32,426 bases of DNA, from positions 1-32,426 of the forward strand of contig JAZSFJ010000167.1 in assembly GCA_045532145.1 (NCBI GenBank), written 5' to 3'. The translations under genes were made by a program, and so were the position numbers. Source of the DNA: SIG459 sp045532145. Lineage in GTDB: Bacteria; Bacillota; Clostridia; Oscillospirales; Oscillospiraceae. A model generated the notes under the pieces. That model had not been told where the DNA came from. It was given only the letters and a program-made list of their open reading frames with translations, and did not search any database. Below, one piece after another: positions 30,721 to 32,426 of this stretch (its first letter is position 1; each line of letters opens with the position of its first letter).

Positions 30721-32019
30721 TGTACAGCCCACATAGTATACAAAATGTTCGTGGACATAGTATACACATTGACTATTCTATCTGCGGTAGATTTTTTTAG
30801 AAACGAACACCCTGTCGTTCAAATCAAGTTTGGCTATGATGAAGTTTCCGTAACAAATGGACAGCTGGTCATCATCGCATGGAACAAGCTCTATATACTT
30901 GCCGACGAGACTGTCGCCGAGAAAGTATCGATGCCTGTCAATGCTTATATAGCCCTTAAAATTCACCTTTCTGAGACTTGCACCACAGTCGTATTCTGGT
31001 TCTTTAATTTCGGATGGAGGTCGTCTGATGCTTTCACGATAGTGTTTTGCAGGTACATCGAGATTAAGTGCTCCGTGAGGCCTTTCGTGATTGAATTCAT
31101 ACCTGTACGCATCGAACACCTCTTGGGCGTGCACCAGGTCTCTGAGCGCCGTACGCTTGATCACGTCCTGGTTCAATGTTCTGTGAAAACGTTCCTCCTT
31201 GCCCTGGGTTTGCGGGTGCATTGGGCGTCCGTGAATAGGAAGTACATCCATTTGCATCATCCAGACTTCAAAGAGTGTATAGCCTCCATGGCTGTCTCCC
31301 CACGGAGGGCCATTGTCGCAGAGAATGGCCTTTGGAAGTCCATATTTCTCAAAAACTCGGTTCAAACTGAGTTTTACGCTGAGCCAACGCTCATTTTCAT
31401 ATGCGTCAAGGCACAAAAGCATACGAGAATGGTCATCCTTCATGGTCAATGGATGGCAGCGTGTACCGCATAGCATAGCGAAATGGCCTTTGAAATCCAT
31501 CTGCCAAAGGTCGTTTGGCTGGTCTCTCTCAAAGCGCTTAAAAGCTGTGTGAGCAACGCTCTCTTCCGGCAGCACGAAACCATTACGCTTGAGAATTTCG
31601 GTTGTTGTGGATGGAGCTGGAAGCTCTTTGCAGCCTCGGTCACTTAGATGCCTTAGAATTTTTCTCGCGCCCCAGCTCGGGTGCGCGATACGAACAGAGA
31701 GAATGAGATCCTCAGTTTTGGCCGGTGTCTTACGTGGACGGAAATGAGGCGCTGTGCTTTGATTTGTGAGACCTGAGCCACTCATGTAGCGCTCCACCCA
31801 CTTGTAGCCAGTCTTTCTTGTAATTCCGTATTGGCGACACAACTCGCTGAAGTTGCAGCCTTCACGGATTGCTTCGGATACAAAATTCTTTCTCTGGTTT
31901 TCCACAGTTTCCTCTTTCCAAGGCATCCCATCATCTCCTTGATGTTTTGCCTTTATTTTAGCATAAAACTGTATACCATCTGTCCGAACATTCTGTATAC
32001 TATCTTACCAGTCTATACA
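30721..32019 (-). mobile_element. IS481-family insertion sequence, 1299 bp
   Basis: The element begins TGTACAGCCCACATAGTATAC and ends, read inverted, TGTATAGACTGGTAAG then ATAGTATAC. Both ends carry two GTATAC sites 18 nt apart around AATGTTCG, so the terminal inverted repeats are imperfect, with a short gap between TGTA and ATAGTATAC. A 5-bp GCCCC duplication flanks it. Removing the IS and one GCCCC restores a GTAGGG unit like the one at about 24092-24122. One intact transposase gene fills it, so it may still be active. Confidence 0.82.
30778..31926 (-). CDS. IS481-family DDE transposase
   Basis: A 382-residue transposase starting MPWKEETVENQRKNFVSEAI. It has an N-terminal helix-turn-helix (about 25-50, FSELCRQYGITRKTGYKWV) and an HTH/linker region to about 120. 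The rve-type catalytic core has D144 (WQMDFKGHF), D204 (ILCDNGPPW) and E245 (QGKEERFHRTLNQ), followed by the NHERPHGALNLDVPAKHY motif typical of IS481. AAGGAG about 8 nt upstream supports the ATG. It appears complete, with no frameshift, and leaves 57 bp to the left end and 93 bp to the right end of the element. Confidence 0.95.
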   Translation of the reverse strand: MPWKEETVENQRKNFVSEAIREGCNFSELCRQYGITRKTGYKWVERYMSGSGLTNQSTAPHFRPRKTPAKTEDLILSVRIAHPSWGARKILRHLSDRGCKELPAPSTTTEILKRNGFVLPEESVAHTAFKRFERDQPNDLWQMDFKGHFAMLCGTRCHPLTMKDDHSRMLLCLDAYENERWLSVKLSLNRVFEKYGLPKAILCDNGPPWGDSHGGYTLFEVWMMQMDVLPIHGRPMHPQTQGKEERFHRTLNQDVIKRTALRDLVHAQEVFDAYRYEFNHERPHGALNLDVPAKHYRESIRRPPSEIKEPEYDCGASLRKVNFKGYISIDRHRYFLGDSLVGKYIELVPCDDDQLSICYGNFIIAKLDLNDRVFVSKKIYRR

Positions 32020-32024
32020 GCCCC
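32020..32024. repeat. Right target-site duplication of the IS (GCCCC)
   Basis: Matches 30716-30720; it continues into GGCGCGCCGC, which is the other half of the interrupted repeat unit. Confidence 0.65.
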
Positions 32025-32160
32025 GGCGCGCCGCGGGGAGGGGCAAAATACCGGATTTGCAATAATATATGCGGCGTACGGCAAGCCCCGCCCTACGGGT
32101 TTGCGGTTATTTGCGCCGATTTGTAGGGGACGATGCCCACATCGTCCCGTCCACGGGCGG
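32025..32160. repeat. Remainder of the interrupted GTAGGG cluster
   Basis: Holds the second half of the split unit, a GCAAGCCCCGCCCTACG arm and a GTAGGGGACGATGCCCACATC unit with the complement CGTCCCG. No gene is seen between the IS and the SLH-protein terminator. Confidence 0.6.
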
Positions 32161-32198
32161 ACGAAGGCGGCTGGGTGTTCGCCGATATGGTCACATCA

Positions 32199-32240
32199 AA
32201 AATCTGAGCAGCAGTCCCGAAGAACTGCTGCTCAGATTTT
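32199..32240 (-). terminator. Intrinsic terminator of the SLH-domain protein gene
   Basis: AAAATCTGAGCAGCAGT (32199-32215) and ACTGCTGCTCAGATTTT (32224-32240) form a perfect 17-bp stem with an 8-nt loop and a terminal T run on the minus strand. It starts 3 bp after the stop codon of the gene upstream. Confidence 0.92.
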
Positions 32241-32243
32241 CGC

Positions 32244-32426
32244 TTATTTATAGATGAAATCTCTGTAGAGGAAGGTTACGATCTGGCCGCGGTTGCAGGC
32301 GGAGGAGGGGGAGAAGTAGCCGGGTGCGGTACCCTGGGTTATGCCCTTGCCCACAGCCCAAAGAACGGCGTCCAGATAATAGGCATTGATATCCACATCG
32401 TAAAACTCGTAGAAGCCATCGGGGGG
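32244..32426 (-). CDS. S-layer-homology (SLH) domain protein, C-terminal fragment
   Basis: The gene enters from the right edge; 60 codons and the stop are present. The peptide reads PDGFYEFYDVDINAYYLDAV, then LWAVGKGITQGTAPGYFSP, then SSACNRGQIVTFLYRDFIYK. This is one SLH repeat: F.DV....YY..AV.WA...GI..G...G.F.P...C.R.Q...FL.R. SLH repeats anchor proteins to secondary cell-wall polymer outside the cell, usually in sets of three at one end. Here the last repeat ends the protein. The N-terminal functional part is not in the window. A strong terminator follows directly. Confidence 0.88.
   Translation of the reverse strand, partial: PPDGFYEFYDVDINAYYLDAVLWAVGKGITQGTAPGYFSPSSACNRGQIVTFLYRDFIYK

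Overview
The window reads as chromosome from an endospore-forming, moderately GC-rich Clostridia bacterium, most likely a gut Oscillospiraceae/Oscillibacter-type lineage. This is inferred from gene content: spoVAC/spoVAD, spmA/spmB, purine-rich Shine-Dalgarno sites, the diaminopimelate dehydrogenase route to lysine, and intergenic DNA full of GTAGGG-type palindromic repeats. No genus can be fixed from the sequence alone.

Layout. 1-1042: minus-strand spore-germination genes (spoVAD fragment, spoVAC) behind a good sigma-G-type promoter, and a hypothetical gene. 1158-6204: plus-strand housekeeping run murI, DUF1934 gene, argS, an AEC-family transporter and a stand-alone homocysteine methyltransferase domain. 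6191-7275: minus-strand spmA-spmB. 7501-15452: a complete oligopeptide ABC transporter operon (oppA-oppB-oppC-oppD-oppF plus a small membrane protein), transcribed on the minus strand from a near-consensus promoter through a leader of about 195 nt and closed by an intrinsic terminator. 15484-16151: a four-helix membrane protein with its own promoter. 16564-22569: the lysine operon dapA-dapB-ddh-lysA-lysC, transcribed from a consensus promoter through a lysine riboswitch with terminator. asd is the one pathway step not found here.

22601-30348 looks like an accessory cell-envelope sensing region, all on the minus strand. BlaI-type repressor and a 1233-residue BlaR1-type M56 metalloprotease lie behind a promoter buried in a 42-bp operator palindrome. 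Downstream come two units that each start at a copy of the same 78-bp block carrying an ECF-type promoter (TGAAAC-N16-CGTC): one encodes a small membrane protein, a small lipoprotein and a VanW-family protein, the other a 349-residue lipoprotein. The small lipoprotein shares a domain with the extracytoplasmic part of the BlaR1-like protein. This set is the best candidate for an undescribed system.

30721-32019 is an IS481-family insertion sequence that landed inside one GTAGGG repeat and left a 5-bp target duplication. 32244-32426 is the 3' end of an S-layer-homology protein followed by a 17-bp-stem terminator. The GTAGGG repeats sit in nearly every intergenic gap.
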